Below are positions 22,016-35,530 of a DNA stretch of 64,000 nucleotides, piece by piece. Source of the DNA: Podospora pseudocomata (lineage: Eukaryota > Ascomycota > Sordariomycetes > Sordariales > Podosporaceae); contig NC_085888.1 of NCBI RefSeq assembly GCF_035222375.1, forward strand, positions 3,162,001 through 3,226,000, in the 5' to 3' direction. The position numbers were made by a program, and so were the translations under genes. How positions within the stretch are numbered: the stretch's first letter is position 1; each line of letters begins with the position of its first letter. The notes under the pieces were generated by a model. It made no database searches, had not been told where the DNA came from, and saw nothing but the letters and a program-made list of their open reading frames with translations.

Positions 22016-23493
22016 GCTTGTTAACGGTTCTGACAGCGGCAAACAGCGGAGACGGTGGAGAGAACGGATGAACTGGTGGGTTTCGACGGTAAACAAACTG
22101 GTTATATAACGTATCTCAAACAAGCAGAGACACCATGACGACGTTCAAGAAATACAAGGCAGAGGAGAGGACTGTTGATATGAGAATTCAGGCCAGAACT
22201 TGTAACAGGAGAAATCGCCAAAAAGAGCCGGCCGGTGTCCCTCTGGCGCTGCTGCAGGTGAGGGCGGTGGAAGAAACGTTTTGGTGCCGAGCACTGCCCC
22301 TGCAGACTCTACTGGGGAGCGGCGGAGCAAGCGGGGGATGTGGAGCCAATGAAGATCCGATTCGACATGGATGCCATTGGCCAATGTGTCTTGGAGTCCG
22401 TAGGGCTGGGTCAACCTTTTTTCTGCCATCGTTTCTTTCGGGATTTTCTCCAATCTGAAAAGATGCAAACAAGCTTTTCGTTGATCATGGTTTTTCCTTC
22501 CTCCCGACACTGAGCTCGAAGGATGAGCCGGGCATAGACTGACGACCCCCATGGCTCCTAGCTCACCTCAGGGCATAAGGTATCGTGAGGGAGGGGTTTG
22601 GTGACATTGACGTCGGGAACATGGACTGTTGTCAATTTGGGGGTTCTCATTTGAGAGAAGTCTTCCAATGAAACAACAGGGCAAAGGAACAACATCGCCG
22701 GGAGGATGAGGGCATTCATAACCAGCTGGTGACCATTAAGAAAGTTCACCAAGACGGGCATGGCCTTAGTCCCCGGCTTGGGACGACTAGCTCCCACTGA
22801 CTGCTGGGTTAGCTCAGTATCTTAGACTAACATTGGTTCTAATTGGGGTTACCCAAAATTGCTAAGAGATGTTAGTCGGCCACGAGCTCACTTGACGTTG
22901 AGTAATCACCAAATGCTCTTTGCGACTTCAGATCATTGAGGACAGCATAGGACTTCTGTCCGTTTGTCATCCTTGGACTATGTCATCTCAGTCGCCGATC
23001 ACGTGTACTGTCGCACTGGCATTACTCAGCACGTCCGGCAGCGAGGCTTGATGAACACAGAGAAAGGTCCATGCCACAGAAGCAACTCATATACTAAGCA
23101 CCCCTGGCCCGAACCCCAACAACTGCAAAGAGACCCTTGTAGGGACACCGCCAGCTGACCAACGCCCACTTCCGATCGTTGGGACGAGATTGTCGCCGGC
23201 TCTTGACCTGGACAGATCTGTTGCCTCTTTTAGCATTGTGGTTTTGGAAGGGCGGTGCTACGAATTTTCAGGGAATTGATCACTTCCCCGAGGCTGGTTT
23301 TAACCTGTTCTGCGACAACGCAGTGAATATCTCACATATTGAACACCACTTATAAGTCAGCAGGCAGCAAAGAAACTTCTCGTTACACCGTGGGTCAAGG
23401 ATACACGTCCACGGACAACTGGTCCCAAGACAGCTGGGGTCCTGGACACAGACGTTTATTGTGTCCTGATGCGCCGAGGACACGGCCGAACAT
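22016..23493. other. 1.5-kb divergent intergenic region
   Basis: Separates the minus-strand kinase from the plus-strand bZIP gene and must contain both promoters. No open frame with family features was found on either strand. Confidence 0.45.
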
Positions 23494-25513
23494 ATGTCTG
23501 ATACGACTACCGAGGAAGACGAAGAGGTCCACCCAATGCGTTACTCGCAAGGCGACCTCGCCATCCTCAGCGCCGAGGTCTACAACCCGGGCTTTTCCTA
23601 CAACACATCTACCAAGGCACAAGTGTCAAAGAAGGGACGACCTGCGGCATCAAATTCGGATACCGGTCCGAGGAAACGTGCAAAGACCCAGGCCACCGAG
23701 ACAGAGAATGAACCAGAAGAAAAGAAGCGGTCAAGAGGGCGACCGCGCCTGGATGTGAAGGATGTGTCACCCAAAGACGTGAGTGCGACGGTTATGCTTC
23801 AGACTGATAGCTGGTTTTGACATTGGGACAGCGCCGAAGAACACAGGTGCGCCTCGCTCAGCGGGCCTATCGCAACCGAAAGGAAGAGGCTATTCAGACT
23901 CTCGAAAAGCAAGTCCAGGAGCTCAAGGAGAAGAACCAGGAGATGAACAATGCCTTTCTACGGCTGTCCGATTTCGCAACGAGTATGGGCTTCTTGGAGC
24001 AGTTACCAGAATTTGGACACCAGCTGCGCCTGACAACCGAGAGATTCCTGTCGCTGGCCAAGAGCACTACTGGTCAAGAAGGGAACAGCGGCCAACAGGC
24101 TTCTACTTCTAGTGACGGCTCGTCATCCCGAGACAGGTCGGAAAGCGCACCAGCCCACCCCCAGATCCCATCAACAGTCGCCGATAAGCCACCACAACAA
24201 CAAACACATGTGTATGGCGGGCTCATGGTCAGCCATGAATCGGCTAGCCAGCCGACCAGCATTGTGTCCGCTCTCCCCCATGACTTTGGACAGTCCATGC
24301 CGTCAACGGCTCTTGGCTACGAAATTGTCACGCACCCAACCCTCACCAACGCTAGCTTTCCCTTCCAGACAACTCCAGACTCGACTTTCCTAGACCAGTT
24401 CACCACACCGGGTCTCCACAGCTCTCTCCCAGCGCCCCGGTCTTACGCCCCTCACGAGATCACATTCGGCCGAAGACTCCAACGATTCGCCATCGAGAAA
24501 GCTCTCGTCCTCATCTCCATGCCGGACCCCCCCGAGAACCGGATCACCCGTGTCTTTGGCTTTTGTCTCCTCTTCGAAACACCCGACCTCATCAAGCGCC
24601 GTCTCGCCAGACAAGTAGCCCGCAACGCGCAAGACACCCTTCACAACTGGCAGTTTCCCTTCCACCATCTCGGCGGCGCCGGCACACACTACGATGTCAC
24701 CACGGGAATCACCTCGCAGCGAATCGGCAACCAGGGCACAAGCGATGTTCTCAAACCAGCCAACACATCCGGCTTCGCGACCGGTCCATTCAGCCCAGAA
24801 GTGAACCGGATACGAGACAATGCCTTGGACAAAAACATGCGGATAGAAACCCCTGGATTCGGAGGGGACTTGTTCGACCCGGATGAGGTGGAGATTTATC
24901 TCCAGGAAAGGGGCGTTATTATTCCTTCCGGGACAGATTTCATCACGGCAGAGGTTGACCCAACGGCATTTGACACCCCAGAGTCGGGGAAGTATCCGTT
25001 CAAGAGTGCGCCGGGGGCACACCTGGAGTTTTCGTCACTTTCGAGTCCTTTGACGGCGGGGTGTGCTTCCCGACCGCCGATGCCGAGTAGTAATACCTTT
25101 GGAGATCAGTCGCGAGAGTCAGGCTGGGGGAATCACATGACTACCGGGGGAAACGTCAAGATTGATTCGCTGGGAAGCTTCTCACAGGCCCGATCATACA
25201 CAATGGGCGTGCCGTCAACATCTCATGATGCTGAGTTGAGAAATTTGTTTGCTTTTCCGGGGGGTATGGAGAGCAATGGTGGTTTTGGGGAGGGGTCACA
25301 GCACCAACAGTCACCGCTGAGACAGAGGGTAACGGTTGATGTTCATCAGTTCATTAAGGGTAAGTTCTGATGGGATGTTTTGCTTATGAAATCGTTTGTG
25401 TGCTGATATTCTGCATCATAGGAATGGTAAGCAATGCCACCTGTTTAGGTCGAACACCTGGGTTCAGGCGGGAGCACATAAATGCAGCGTTTTGGCTGGC
25501 AGTGCAGAGTTAG
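23494..25513 (+). CDS. Fungal bZIP transcription factor
   Basis: Exons 23494-23778, 23832-25359 and 25422-25513 give 634 residues. An acidic N-terminus is followed by an AT-hook-like RGRPRLD segment, then the basic region RLAQRAYRNRKE directly after the first intron. A leucine-zipper coiled coil (TLEKQVQELKEKNQEMNNAF) comes next. The middle is Ser/Gln/Pro-rich, with a conserved-looking helical block near ITFGRRLQRFAIEKALVL. The last exon supplies TCLGRTPGFRREHINAAFW, a C-terminal block I associate with this fungal bZIP group; without splicing the frame stops after KGKF. Introns are 53 and 62 nt. It should bind DNA as a dimer in the nucleus. Targets are unknown. Confidence 0.9.
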
Positions 25514-25631
25514 TTGATAAGCATGTTTGTATCATAGTATGGAACAGGCAACCATGAACCCATGGTATATCTTCTGTTGTTATATACAACAATGAGGCAA
25601 TCCAATTTGTCCTCTTCATATTTGTTTTCCC

Positions 25632-26830
25632 TCACTTCTTCTGGTCTTCTACTACCACATCCTCCGGCAGCGGAGCCCTATCACTCCCCTCCGTAAACCT
25701 CCCCTTCCTCACCCCCTCCAAATACCTCTTCTTACTAACCGGCAACCCCCTCTTCTTCCTCTCCTCCTCATGATAGTACCTCCCCGCCTCCCTCCCCTTC
25801 TTATTCCTCCTCCAGCTCGTCCTCATCTTGAACACCTCCTCCTCCGTCACCTCCCCCCTCTCCACCCGCTCCCTATCCTCCTTTTTCATCTGCTCCTCCT
25901 CCACCCGTTCAATCTCCAAAAACGCCTCCGCCCTAGCAATCATATCCTCCCTCTCCCTATTCAACTCCCTCCCCAACCAGCCAACAACCTCATCCAACTC
26001 CCTCACATACCCCCCCGACCCGCCCGCCTTCCCCAACGGAAGCAGCTGGTGCATCTTCCCATCCCACTCATCCTCCAACTCAGCCCTCAACCTCCGCTCA
26101 TCATCCTCCCGGTAAAGCTCAGACAACGCAATGGTATTAACAGCCCTGTTCCTATTCTTAATCCTCACAATCCTCTCGATAACCCTAGATTGCGGTTTCT
26201 GCATCCTAAGAAACGGCACCGTCCCCGCGGCGTCCAACCGTGGCGGTTTCCGTATCCCGTTTGGAATTTGCTCTATCGGTCGTGGTAACGGACGGGCAGG
26301 GTTGGGGATGTATCTAGGTGGCTCCCCCTCTTTCGACACCTTCACCACGACTGGAACCGTCCCCGGGATCGGGGTATTACTCGGCTCCAGATCAAGGAGA
26401 CGTTCCCTCCTGTCGCGGAGGGATTCCACCCGTTTTTTGTTTTCTCTCAGAAAGTCCACAATTTGGGTATACGGGGAAGACAAAGGGTCGGCAGCGGAGG
26501 AGAGCAGAGCCAGGGCGTTGTACCCGTTTTTAAGGGCCGAGGTGATCAGCCGGGGGGAGACATCGTGCTTGTTACGTCTGAAAGCGTTGCGGATTATGGT
26601 ATTTATCGGGGGAGGTGTGGGCTTGGTTGGTTTCGCTGGGGGGATGTACAGCGACGGGTCGTCAGTGATGGAGGGGAGGGGGACGAGGGAGGCGGTGCGG
26701 AGGAGGGCTTTGTAGAGGGCGAGGCCTGTCGATTGTCAGTAATTATCTGGTCGAGGGGCATGGGGTGAAAAGAGGACAGACATGCTATCCTATGCCGCGA
26801 CGAGCGGGCGGGTTGAAAAAACAACGGCAT
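25632..26830 (-). CDS. LYR-motif (complex 1 LYR family) mitochondrial protein
   Basis: Exons 26830-26782 and 26725-25632 give 380 residues. The tiny first exon encodes MPLFFQPARSSRHRIA, Arg-rich and typical of a mitochondrial presequence. Across a 56-nt intron (branch TACTGAC) comes CLALYKALLRTA, the LYR-type start of the domain, followed by FRRN and a Leu-rich helix. LYR proteins usually act as adaptors for mitochondrial acyl carrier protein and Fe-S or respiratory-complex assembly. The long charged C-terminal part (RRNKKGREAG, HEEERKKRGLP) is unlike small LYRM proteins and resembles an assembly or ribosome-associated extension. The exact subfamily is not clear. Confidence 0.75.
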
Positions 26831-27243
26831 TCATGTATCCATCGCCGCCAAGGTTGGCGATCACCGTTTGATGCGACTTTGAGAAATGACAGCCTCGGAA
26901 CTTTTTTGGAGAGAGCTCAAAGCGTCAAAATTACTTGGCGCACGCGCATGGCACCGCGCAGGGATCCGCGCGGTCACGTGTGCCCATTAAACACCTGGGA
27001 CGTCATCGCACTGAGCCTTGAATGGAGTGAAGAGATCCAAAGGGATTGTCATTTTGAAGTGTTCGTATTTGCTTTCTCATTGTGTCCGGCCATCCCATCA
27101 ACGCCTACAAGACCTTTCCGTTCGCTAATCAAACCCCCAGCCGACGCCCTCCTGGATCCCGCTGCATTTGCCCATTCCCTCGGGAACAATCTAGAAGTCG
27201 CTCTAAAAAACGTCTGTGTCATGCCATGTTGCGCCTCTTTCAC
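26831..27243. other. Intergenic gap between LYR and UEV genes
   Basis: No gene seen. It holds the promoter of the LYR gene and the 3' end of the UEV gene. Confidence 0.4.
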
Positions 27244-27916
27244 CTATTTGTAGACGGCATACTTGGAGCCCTCAGGGGGCTGGGGAAGCTTCTTATGTTC
27301 GTCCATATATCTGCGAAAGACGGAGGTCAGCAACATGTTGTCCCAGTCTCTCGTCCCATGTCCACCTATCTACTCACTTCCTGATCGCAATAAGAGCAGC
27401 CTCCAAACTCAAAGGGTCTTCCTTGGGCCTTGGGTTCTTGGCCAACTCGGTAGCAATGCGGGTCCAGTCGCGGAGAATAGCCACGGCGTTGGGGTCGACC
27501 TTGCCGTCTGTTGGGCTGACACCGGGCAGGTTGATCTGGCTGACGAAGTGGATGACGGGTGGCTCCTTGGGGTAGTTTGGGCCGCACTCCATCTTAAGTT
27601 CGTAGATGCGGTTCTCGTGGTGTCCCTGTGGAAGGTCCGTCAGCTTGCCATGATGCGATGGCGGGGTGGTACAGCTTGTCGCAGGGTAAACATACATGAG
27701 GAGGGCCCCAGATGGTACCTCTCCAGTGGGTCATGAAGATATCTTCGGGGTCTTCGAGGCCATATGAGCAAGCACCTGCAGAGGAGATCTGGGTTAGTTA
27801 CTGCTTGAACTCTTCAGTCAACCGCATAGCTTGGACCTACCCGCGCCCATGCCCTTCTCGCCCTTCTCCAGCTCGGCGAGGAGCTTAAAGTTCCTGGGAA
27901 CCTGAGCTACCGCCAT
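27244..27916 (-). CDS. MMS2: Ubiquitin E2 variant Mms2/Uev1
   Basis: Exons 27916-27841, 27775-27696, 27625-27378 and 27310-27244 give 156 residues. The UBC fold is evident: RNFKLLAELEKGEKG, then GLEDPEDIFMTHWRGTI, then GPPHGHHENRIYELK, then YPKEPPVIHFVSQIN. The E2 active-site HPN...Cys block is absent, as expected for a catalytically dead UEV. Mms2 pairs with Ubc13 to build Lys63-linked ubiquitin chains in error-free post-replication repair. Introns are 65, 70 and 67 nt, and all junctions keep the frame. The start at 27916 (MAVAQVPRNF) matches family N-termini; an upstream in-frame ATG exists but adds non-family sequence. Confidence 0.95.
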
Positions 27917-28402
27917 GGTGGTGTGTGTGGTTATTTGCCGGTGCCAATGTGTGTGTGCAGAGGAGGAGCGAGCAATGCTTCCCAAGTTTGTTTGTCGGAT
28001 TGGGCGCGGGGGGTTCAAAGACAGACCGATGGCGGGAAGCCTGGACCACCAGCGTTATGCGGGACTGCGGGGACTTCCAGGTTGCCAAGGCGTCCTGCCA
28101 AATGGTGGGGTTCAAACACCTGCAGCTCAAAGGCGGTGAGTCTTTGCAGCCTGCTTAGTCAGGCCAGCTCCTGTCTTGGCATGTCCCTGCACCTCCACCG
28201 TTGGAGATGGCTGGTTGGCTGTCCATTCCTCTGGCTGCTATGAGTGGGCATTGGACAGTGGACAACGAATGCATCTCACATCAAAGACGACCCGAAGACC
28301 ACCGCCAGGAATTCCCCACGGTTAACCCTGGACTGTCAACATATACCGTTGTTTTTCTGCCTATGAAGCCTTGAAAATCCCTTGTCTTTACGAAATGCCA
28401 TC
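27917..28402. other. Divergent promoter region of UEV and Mon2 genes
   Basis: About 490 bases between the two outward-facing genes. No further gene seen. Confidence 0.45.
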
Positions 28403-31400
28403 ATGACATCCCAGCTATTGGCGTCAGAGCTCGCCAATCTCATCCAGGAGAGCAAGCGCAAACACAATGACTTGCGCCAGGTATGCGCTCTGCTGAATGT
28501 CCTTATTGACGCACATGGCGCTTACACCGTCACAAGGCCGCCGAAAAATCACTTGAAGAACTCAAGAGTATAAGAGCTGGCTCTGAAGCTCAAATATCGG
28601 ATGGTGTGTTAACATCCTGTCCCCACATTGGGCATTGTTCATGTTGATGGCGCCAGACTTACACGATACCAGAACTCACTCAACGGCCAAACTTTGTCAA
28701 CCCCTTCATCATTGCTTGCGGGACCAAAAACGTCAAGTTCACTGGCATTGCGATCGTTTGTTTACAGCGCCTCATCGTTTCAAGAGCCTTACCAAGATCT
28801 AGATTGAGCCAGGTGCTGGAAGCCTTGCAACAGGCCACGTCAGCCGGCCTCGACGTCCAACTCAAGATTCTCCAGGCCTTGCCCTCATTATTATCCAATT
28901 ATGCCGCCGATGTGAAGGGAGAACTTCTCGTCACGGCACTTAATGTTTGCTTTATCCTACAGTCGAGCAAGAATGCCATTGTCAACAACACATCTGCAGC
29001 CACCCTGCAACAGCTGGTCGTTTCCGTCTTTGACAAGGTAGTAGCCGAGGATAGTCAGTATTTCATTTGCAATCATCAACTCGAGTGAAAACTAATATGT
29101 CATCCAGAAAACGGTCAGGACTCACAAATTGTGGGCGAGGTGCCGCTTCAAAATGGCACGACCCTTCCTCTTCGCGCTGCGGCCATGGATGCCTGGAGGG
29201 TATGTTATTCTCTCGACTCGTTCTTCGTACGCTGCTGACGTACCAGGTGTTTAATGATATCTGTCTCCTAACCGAAGGCCAGCGACCCGAGTACCTTCGC
29301 TTCTCTGGCCTGCCACAGACCTTCGGTCTGGAGCTGATTGAGTCTGTGCTCACCAACCATGCCGCCATCTTCACCTCACATCCAGAACAGGCCGATATCT
29401 TACGAGCCCGAGTGATGCCCTTTATGATCAGCGCACTTCGGGGCCGACCAAATTTCGCTACCAGCGTGCGTCTTGTGAGAATATTGTACACCCTGCTACG
29501 TCGGCATCTGTCCATCCTCCCAGAGGAGAGTGGTGACGCTCTTGAAATTTTGACCCATCTCTTGGACATGGACACAGCGCTGTGGAAGCGATCACTGTGC
29601 ATGGAGGTATTCAGAGGTGTCTTTGCCGACCACGCTCTTCTGAGGCGTATCTTTGGCATGTTTGATGCCCAAGAGGGAGGCAAGAAGATTCTGAGGAACC
29701 TAACAGCCACGTTCGTGCGTGTGAGCACAGAGAAGCCCACTGCTATTGGACTCGGACACCAGTCGACCATCCCAGTTGCCAACCCCTATGGCGGCTCAGC
29801 TGCTTCAGCCGATCAAGCAATGTTGGAAGCTAGTGGTGCTGGCATCATTACAAGCTCGGTAGGTTCCGATGGCCACAACACTGGTATCAGTACTCAGTGG
29901 AGCACCATGCGGGTTCCATGCATCGACCAGCTCGACAAGACGGACCCCCCAGGCATTCCGGAGTCGTACATTTACAGCCTGACACTGGCATGTATCACCT
30001 CACTATCCGAAGGCCTTGCCAAGTTCATCCTCCCCCTCACTGTCTCCAGCGACGGGAGGAAGAAACGAGGCACCAAAACAGACATAGGCCGAGACTCCCC
30101 TGCGCCGTCAACCGACGAAAAGCTCGACCCAGGAGATAAGAGCTCGCTGGAGCGGTCTTCTTCGTTCAAGCGCAACCCTGTTCCGGTCAACCCCCTTACG
30201 CTGGAGAACCACCCACTCTATTCCGAAGTCAAGATATGTGCCACCTTTATTGACGAGTGTTGGCCAGCCATTCTTGCAACATGCTCGACCTTCCTGTATG
30301 CCGCGCTTGACTCGGAGTACTACCATGGTCTTGTGCGGTCATTTCAAAAGTTTACACATGTGGCTGGCCTCCTGCAGCTCACTACCCCACGGGATGCCTT
30401 TCTTACCACACTGGGCAAGGCAGCTGTGCCACCGAATGTTCTCACAGCATGCCTTAATGCTGGCGCCCCTCGGAACCTAGTCACCCCTTCTGAGCCTAGC
30501 AACAGCATCTTCGGCAATGCACGTGGCCTTCTTAGTGTCGAGAGTCTCGTGTCGCCGACTGTGGAGAAGCAGCGACAGGTTTCTGTTGATCCTAGTACCG
30601 GCACGCTAAACACACGGAACATGCTATGTTTGAGAGCATTGCTAAATCTCGGGATAGCACTTGGTCCAACACTTTCGGCATCTTGGAACATCATCCTAGA
30701 AACACTCCAGCAAGCCGACTTTGTGTTGTTTTGCTCCGGTAAGGCTGCAGGCAGAACACCTCTGGCGGCCAAGGGTCCTGATCACCAAGCTGAGCAAGAG
30801 GCTAGCACTCTCCTTACCAATTTCAGCACTGAAATCCGTGCGGTTGAAACGGCCGCCTCACGGTTGTTTGAGAGTACCATCGACTTCCCCAATCCCGCCT
30901 TCGTCGAGGTGGTCGGGGCTGTCTGCAGCCTGTTGGAAAAGCATGGTGAAGCCCCCTCGGCACCAGGGAGCAGGCCGCAATCACCGCCATCTAGCGGAGG
31001 ACTCAAAACACCATCAGTCCCGCACAAGCGCCAACTAAGTGTTTCAACTCCGGCTCTGACTGGCCCCAATCAAGAGGATCAATTTGCCCTGGCTAAGCTG
31101 GGTGATCTCGCCTCTATCAATATTGAGAGGCTACTTATCTACGATCCTGAAGTCTCCGGCTGGACACCACTGATCTCTGAGCTCATCACTGCGTTGAGTT
31201 CAACCTTGAACACAGCACCAGTCAGAGCACGGGCAGCAGAGACGCTGGTTCGGATTCTGTTGGAAGCTGCCGCTGCCGTGTCATCTCAGCCCGAAGAGCC
31301 CCGTGGGGACATACAGCAACGACTGCTGGAGGCATTCCGTGACTCCCTCCTGCCTCTGCAAACCCCTAACCGAGAAGTGTCTGTCACCAGCCATGTCGTC

Positions 31401-33857
31401 GACGTCGACATTCACAAGATCATCCTCGAAGGTCTCAAGAGCCTTCTCGAAAACTGCGGAGAGACCTTGGTTCGGGGCTGGGAAATCACGTTCCAGATTA
31501 TCGATACCATCTTCGTTGACAAAACGTTTACCCCCGAGAAGCAGGAGGCTGACAAGCGGTCCGTCCTTCTCACCCGCTCTGTCAAACTGATTCGTCCTTC
31601 TTTTGCCTCGTTGCAGTTGATCTGCTCGGACTTTCTGCCTTCTCTCCCTAATGCCTGCTTTCTTAACCTCGTCGATACCCTGTACAAATTCTGCACTCAG
31701 GATGATGAACTTAATGTGGCCTTGACCGTATGTATGCCTACGTCTCTTGACCCGAACGCAGTGGCTGACGAGTAGCAGACCGTGACTTTTTTCTGGGCCA
31801 TCTCGGACTTTCTTTCTGGTAAAGGCAGATCCATGTCCATCACCGAAGACATGATTGGGGAGTCTGGCGACGAAGCACTCACCAAGCTGGCAGCAGACTC
31901 CTCCCACAACGGATCAGGGGCAGCCTTGTGGATGTTGCTTCTCCTGCGACTCACCTCGGTTGCTACAGACCAGAGACTGGAGCTGCGAAACAGCGCCATC
32001 CAGACTCTGATGCGCATCATGTCGGCTTACGGCGATAGTCTAAGCCCGGAAGCCTGGTCCATCTGCATGAAGTCTGTCATCTTCCGGCTCATGGCTTCAA
32101 TAGAAAAAGAGCTCCAGGTTCTTTCTGGAGTCTCAGCAAAAGACAAGAGTCAAGAGGAGTGGAAAGACACGGCCATTGTGGTTGTGCAGGGTGTTTCAAG
32201 CCTGTTCGCCTCATATCTCACTGTATTGACGGCTCACAACAGTTTCATCAAGATTTGGGAAGACCTATTGGATCATTTCCGGATCCTGCTGGATCTGAAC
32301 GTGTTGGACATCAACGCTGCCACATACAGTGCCGTCCGGGACATTCTTCACAGGTGCGCAGAGCAAGACAGACCTCGCGTGGGCAAAGAAAGCCTCGACC
32401 TTGCCTGGGATCTATGGTCTCGAGGAATTCCAGTTCCCAAAGATGGCAAGGACGACAAATCTTCGGATAACCAGAAATGCCTGTTGGTGTGGGTAGAGGC
32501 ATTGCTGGAGCTTTACGGCCTCATCCAGAAAGACTTTAGTGTCGAAAGAGTCCGCCGCATGCTCACTCTGCTCCGCAATGCCATGCAACATGCCACCCCA
32601 GGAGCCTACGCCAGCGACGTTGAGTATGTCACCCCATTGCAGGGCAAGATTCTGGAAGTGTTCCGCATGGTTCGCACGGACCTGAGCGGCGTCCCGTCTG
32701 CTATGATCACCCAGGTTGCCGAGTTTGTGTCTCTGGCATTTGCCCAGGAAGACGCCGCCAAGGCGGCGGCAGAGAAGCGCACATATGTCGCCATGTCTAA
32801 GGAAAGCATGTCTATCCTACAGGCACTCATCATCAAGAACTCTTCTGGACGGGATATCTACGAGACCGAGGCCTTTGCCACTGCCATGTCTGCGCTGGCG
32901 AAGCCCGTGGTCCTAAAGTATTCGTTCAAAACCACCACTAGATCCAACCAACCATGGAAAGAGGCCACCAAAACCTCACTTGCAGTTCTGGAAGCTTCCC
33001 TTCCATACATCCGCACTGCTGACCTCCCACGCCCCATCATACAACACATCTGGGAGACCATCATCTCCATCGCCAACGGCATCATCAGCGCCGACTACCC
33101 CGACGCCCCTCCTGGCACCGATATCCTCGCCGACCAAACCTTTGACATTTCCTCCTTCCGCAAACTCCGCGAGCTCATCATCCCCGCCCTCGGCGCAGAA
33201 GTCATCCTCGACGCCACACGCAAGTCCTACGCGGAAGGTCTCTTCAGGACATCCATCATCCACGCCCCCGCTCCCGCCGAGGCCTCCATCATCTACGGCA
33301 ACAGCAACGAAGGCCTGACCACGCTCTACAGGTCCCGCCCAGGCCGCACCATTGACCCCCCACCAACAAAACGGACCCTCATGGCGGAGGTTTGTTTGGA
33401 TGAGTTGTTCTCCCTAGTGGAACAACACGACGAAACTTCCCCGCCAGAGATCAGCACCGAACCACCCACCTTTCCATCTTCTGACACCGCCTCACCGGAA
33501 ACATCCCACGATTTATCCGTCCGACTCTCCCAGACCGCCTCGCCCTATCTCATCTTGAGGTGTGCGCTAAGCATAAGGGCTTACATAGCCGACCAGCCCC
33601 TCCGGGGACGCATGCCGCAGCCGCTGTCGCAGAGAAAGGAACTTGGTCGTATCCTCCGGGCGTTGGTCGACCTCAAGTCTGAGCCGGACGCGATTCCCGA
33701 CACCCCCAACGTGGACTCAGAGACGAGGAAGCATTTGCTGAGGTTGTACCCCCTTTTGGTGAGCGCCATTCAAGTTGCCGGTACAGCAGGTGATGAAAAG
33801 GTTTTGAAGCTAGTTAGAGAGGCGCTGGATGTTGTTGGTGGAGAGCTGGGTGTTTAA
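28403..33857 (+). CDS. MON2: Mon2 (Sec7/BIG-related Golgi-endosome trafficking scaffold)
   Basis: Six exons (28403-28480, 28537-28603, 28673-29053, 29108-29199, 29247-31727, 31779-33857) join to 1725 residues, close to the normal Mon2 length. The N-terminus is the DCB-like region: LASELANLIQESKRKHNDLR, then KFTGIAIVCLQRLI. A HUS-like block follows (LLTEGQRP, LRFSGLPQTFGLELIES), then long armadillo-like helices. There is no Sec7 catalytic domain, as expected. Mon2 is a peripheral Golgi/endosome protein working with Dop1 and the flippase Neo1. Introns are 47-69 nt; the third donor is GTCAGT. All phases agree. Low-complexity Ser/Pro linkers occur mid-protein. Confidence 0.92.
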
Positions 33858-34283
33858 TTCTTTTCTCTTTTTAGTTGGCAAATGTAGACAAAATGGTAAT
33901 TCTCACTTTTCTCATCATTTCCTGTGATTCATGATTCTCTATTTTTGTCTCTTCTTACATCTCTAATACTGAGTAGAAAGTTGTGCGTCCTTACTTTGTA
34001 CAACTAAACAAAACGTCAACCCTATCATACCATCATTTCACCCTCCCTTTTTTTCGCTGTGGGAAACCATCCCATCCTATCCGCTTCGATGTGGCCCATC
34101 ACCGCCTACAAGAAACAATTAAGCCCCATACTCATACACCAATGCCCTCAACCTTGCCCTCAACCTCGCCGCCTCCTCCTTGGGATCCTTGGGGGGCGGC
34201 TGCTCCAGAAATTTCTTCACCTCTTGCATCAACTTCTTATCCGCATTCAGTTCTTTAAACTTCCCCTTCTTGTCATGGCCATC
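33858..34283. other. Convergent 3' ends
   Basis: T/C-rich spacer between the converging Mon2 and stomatin genes. No gene seen. Confidence 0.4.
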
Positions 34284-35530
34284 CTAGGCCTTGACCTCCT
34301 GCTGCTCCTGCAACAACTTCCTCGCCTGCGCCGCCTCCAACCCCTTCTGCTGCCCCTCACTAACCTTCCCATACACCCCCATGGCAGTAGCAATCATGCC
34401 CCCCAAATCCCCCACATTCCCCGGCACCACCACCGCGGTCCCCTCCTTGGCCAGCTTCCCAAACGCATCCACATACTTCTCCGCCACACTCAAACTAACC
34501 GCATTCTGCGCCGCCCCTTGTCCGTCCTGAATCGCCTTGGCCACTGCCTCAATCCCCGCGGCCGTGGCCTTTGCCCTCAGCAAGATCGCCTCAGCCTCAC
34601 CCATAGCCCTGTTGATCTTCTCCGCCTTGAGAGCCTCCGACGCAAGAATAGCAGATTGTTTCTGACCCTCGGCAATGTTGATAGCTGATTGCCTCTGACC
34701 TTCGGAATCAAGAATTTCGGCGCGCTTGGAACGCTCGGCGGTCACCTGGCGGTGCATGGCTTCCACGACGGGCTTAGGGGCGTGGATGTCGCGGATTTCG
34801 TAGCGGAGGCAGGTGACGCCCCAGGCTTGGGCAGCCTCGTTAATGGCGGCCGTGATGTTGATGTTGAGGGCGGCGCGCTCCTTGAGGACGTGATCGAGGG
34901 TGAGCTGGCCGATTTCGGAACGCATTGTTGTTTGGGCTAGTTGGGAGATCGCGTACTCGGCGTCTTCTACTCCATAGCTTTTGGGGGAGGGGGGTTAGTG
35001 ATGAGAGTAAAAAGAAGGGAGGGGAGGGGGACATACCTGGCCTTGTATGCGTCAAAGACTCTGGTGTACAAGACACCGTCGAGCTCGAGGGTGACATTGT
35101 CGGCTGTGATGGCGGATTGGGAGGGGATCTCGATGGCGACTTCCTTGAGGGACTTGACGTAGGCGATTCGGTCGATAAACGGTATCAGGATTGCCAGGCC
35201 GGGTTGGAGAATTCTATTGAACTTGCCCATGCGCTCGACGATCCAGGCGGTTTGCTGGGGGACGAAGCGGATGATTGTGTTCATTGGGAGGGAAGCTCGC
35301 TGCTGGAAGTATGTTGGGGGAAAGCCACCGCCGAGGCCGCTGCTCGCTGGGAGGCGGCTTGGAGATGTGTTTCGGAGGGCATTTCGGGGGGTTGACGAGA
35401 GTGGTCGGGACTGGTGCTGGGAGCTGAGAACTGGTGATGAGGAGTGTACGAGTGCTTGGCGAGCGATGATGGGGAGAGCTCGTGGGAGTGTTGGGGCCGC
35501 GAGGGCACGGCGTGCTAGTGTGAGTGACAT
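34284..35530 (-). CDS. Mitochondrial stomatin-like protein (SLP-2 / band 7 family)
   Basis: Exons 35530-35037 and 34977-34284 give 395 residues. The first 75 residues are rich in Arg, Ser and Ala and lack acidic residues, a mitochondrial presequence. The SPFH/band 7 domain follows: NTIIRFVPQQTAWIVERMGK, LILPGLAILIPFIDRIAYV-like core, then SYGVEDAEYAI after the intron and NITAAINEAAQAWG. The helical Ala/Glu-rich segment (ILASEALKAEKINRAMGEAE) and the C-terminal SLP-2 region follow. SLP-2 scaffolds prohibitin- and cardiolipin-rich domains of the inner membrane. The 59-nt intron has a GTATGT donor. Confidence 0.93.

Noticed and set aside
22145-22797. Several short frames between the kinase and bZIP genes
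   Set aside because: Overlapping on both strands, no motif, no splice signals; consistent with promoter DNA.
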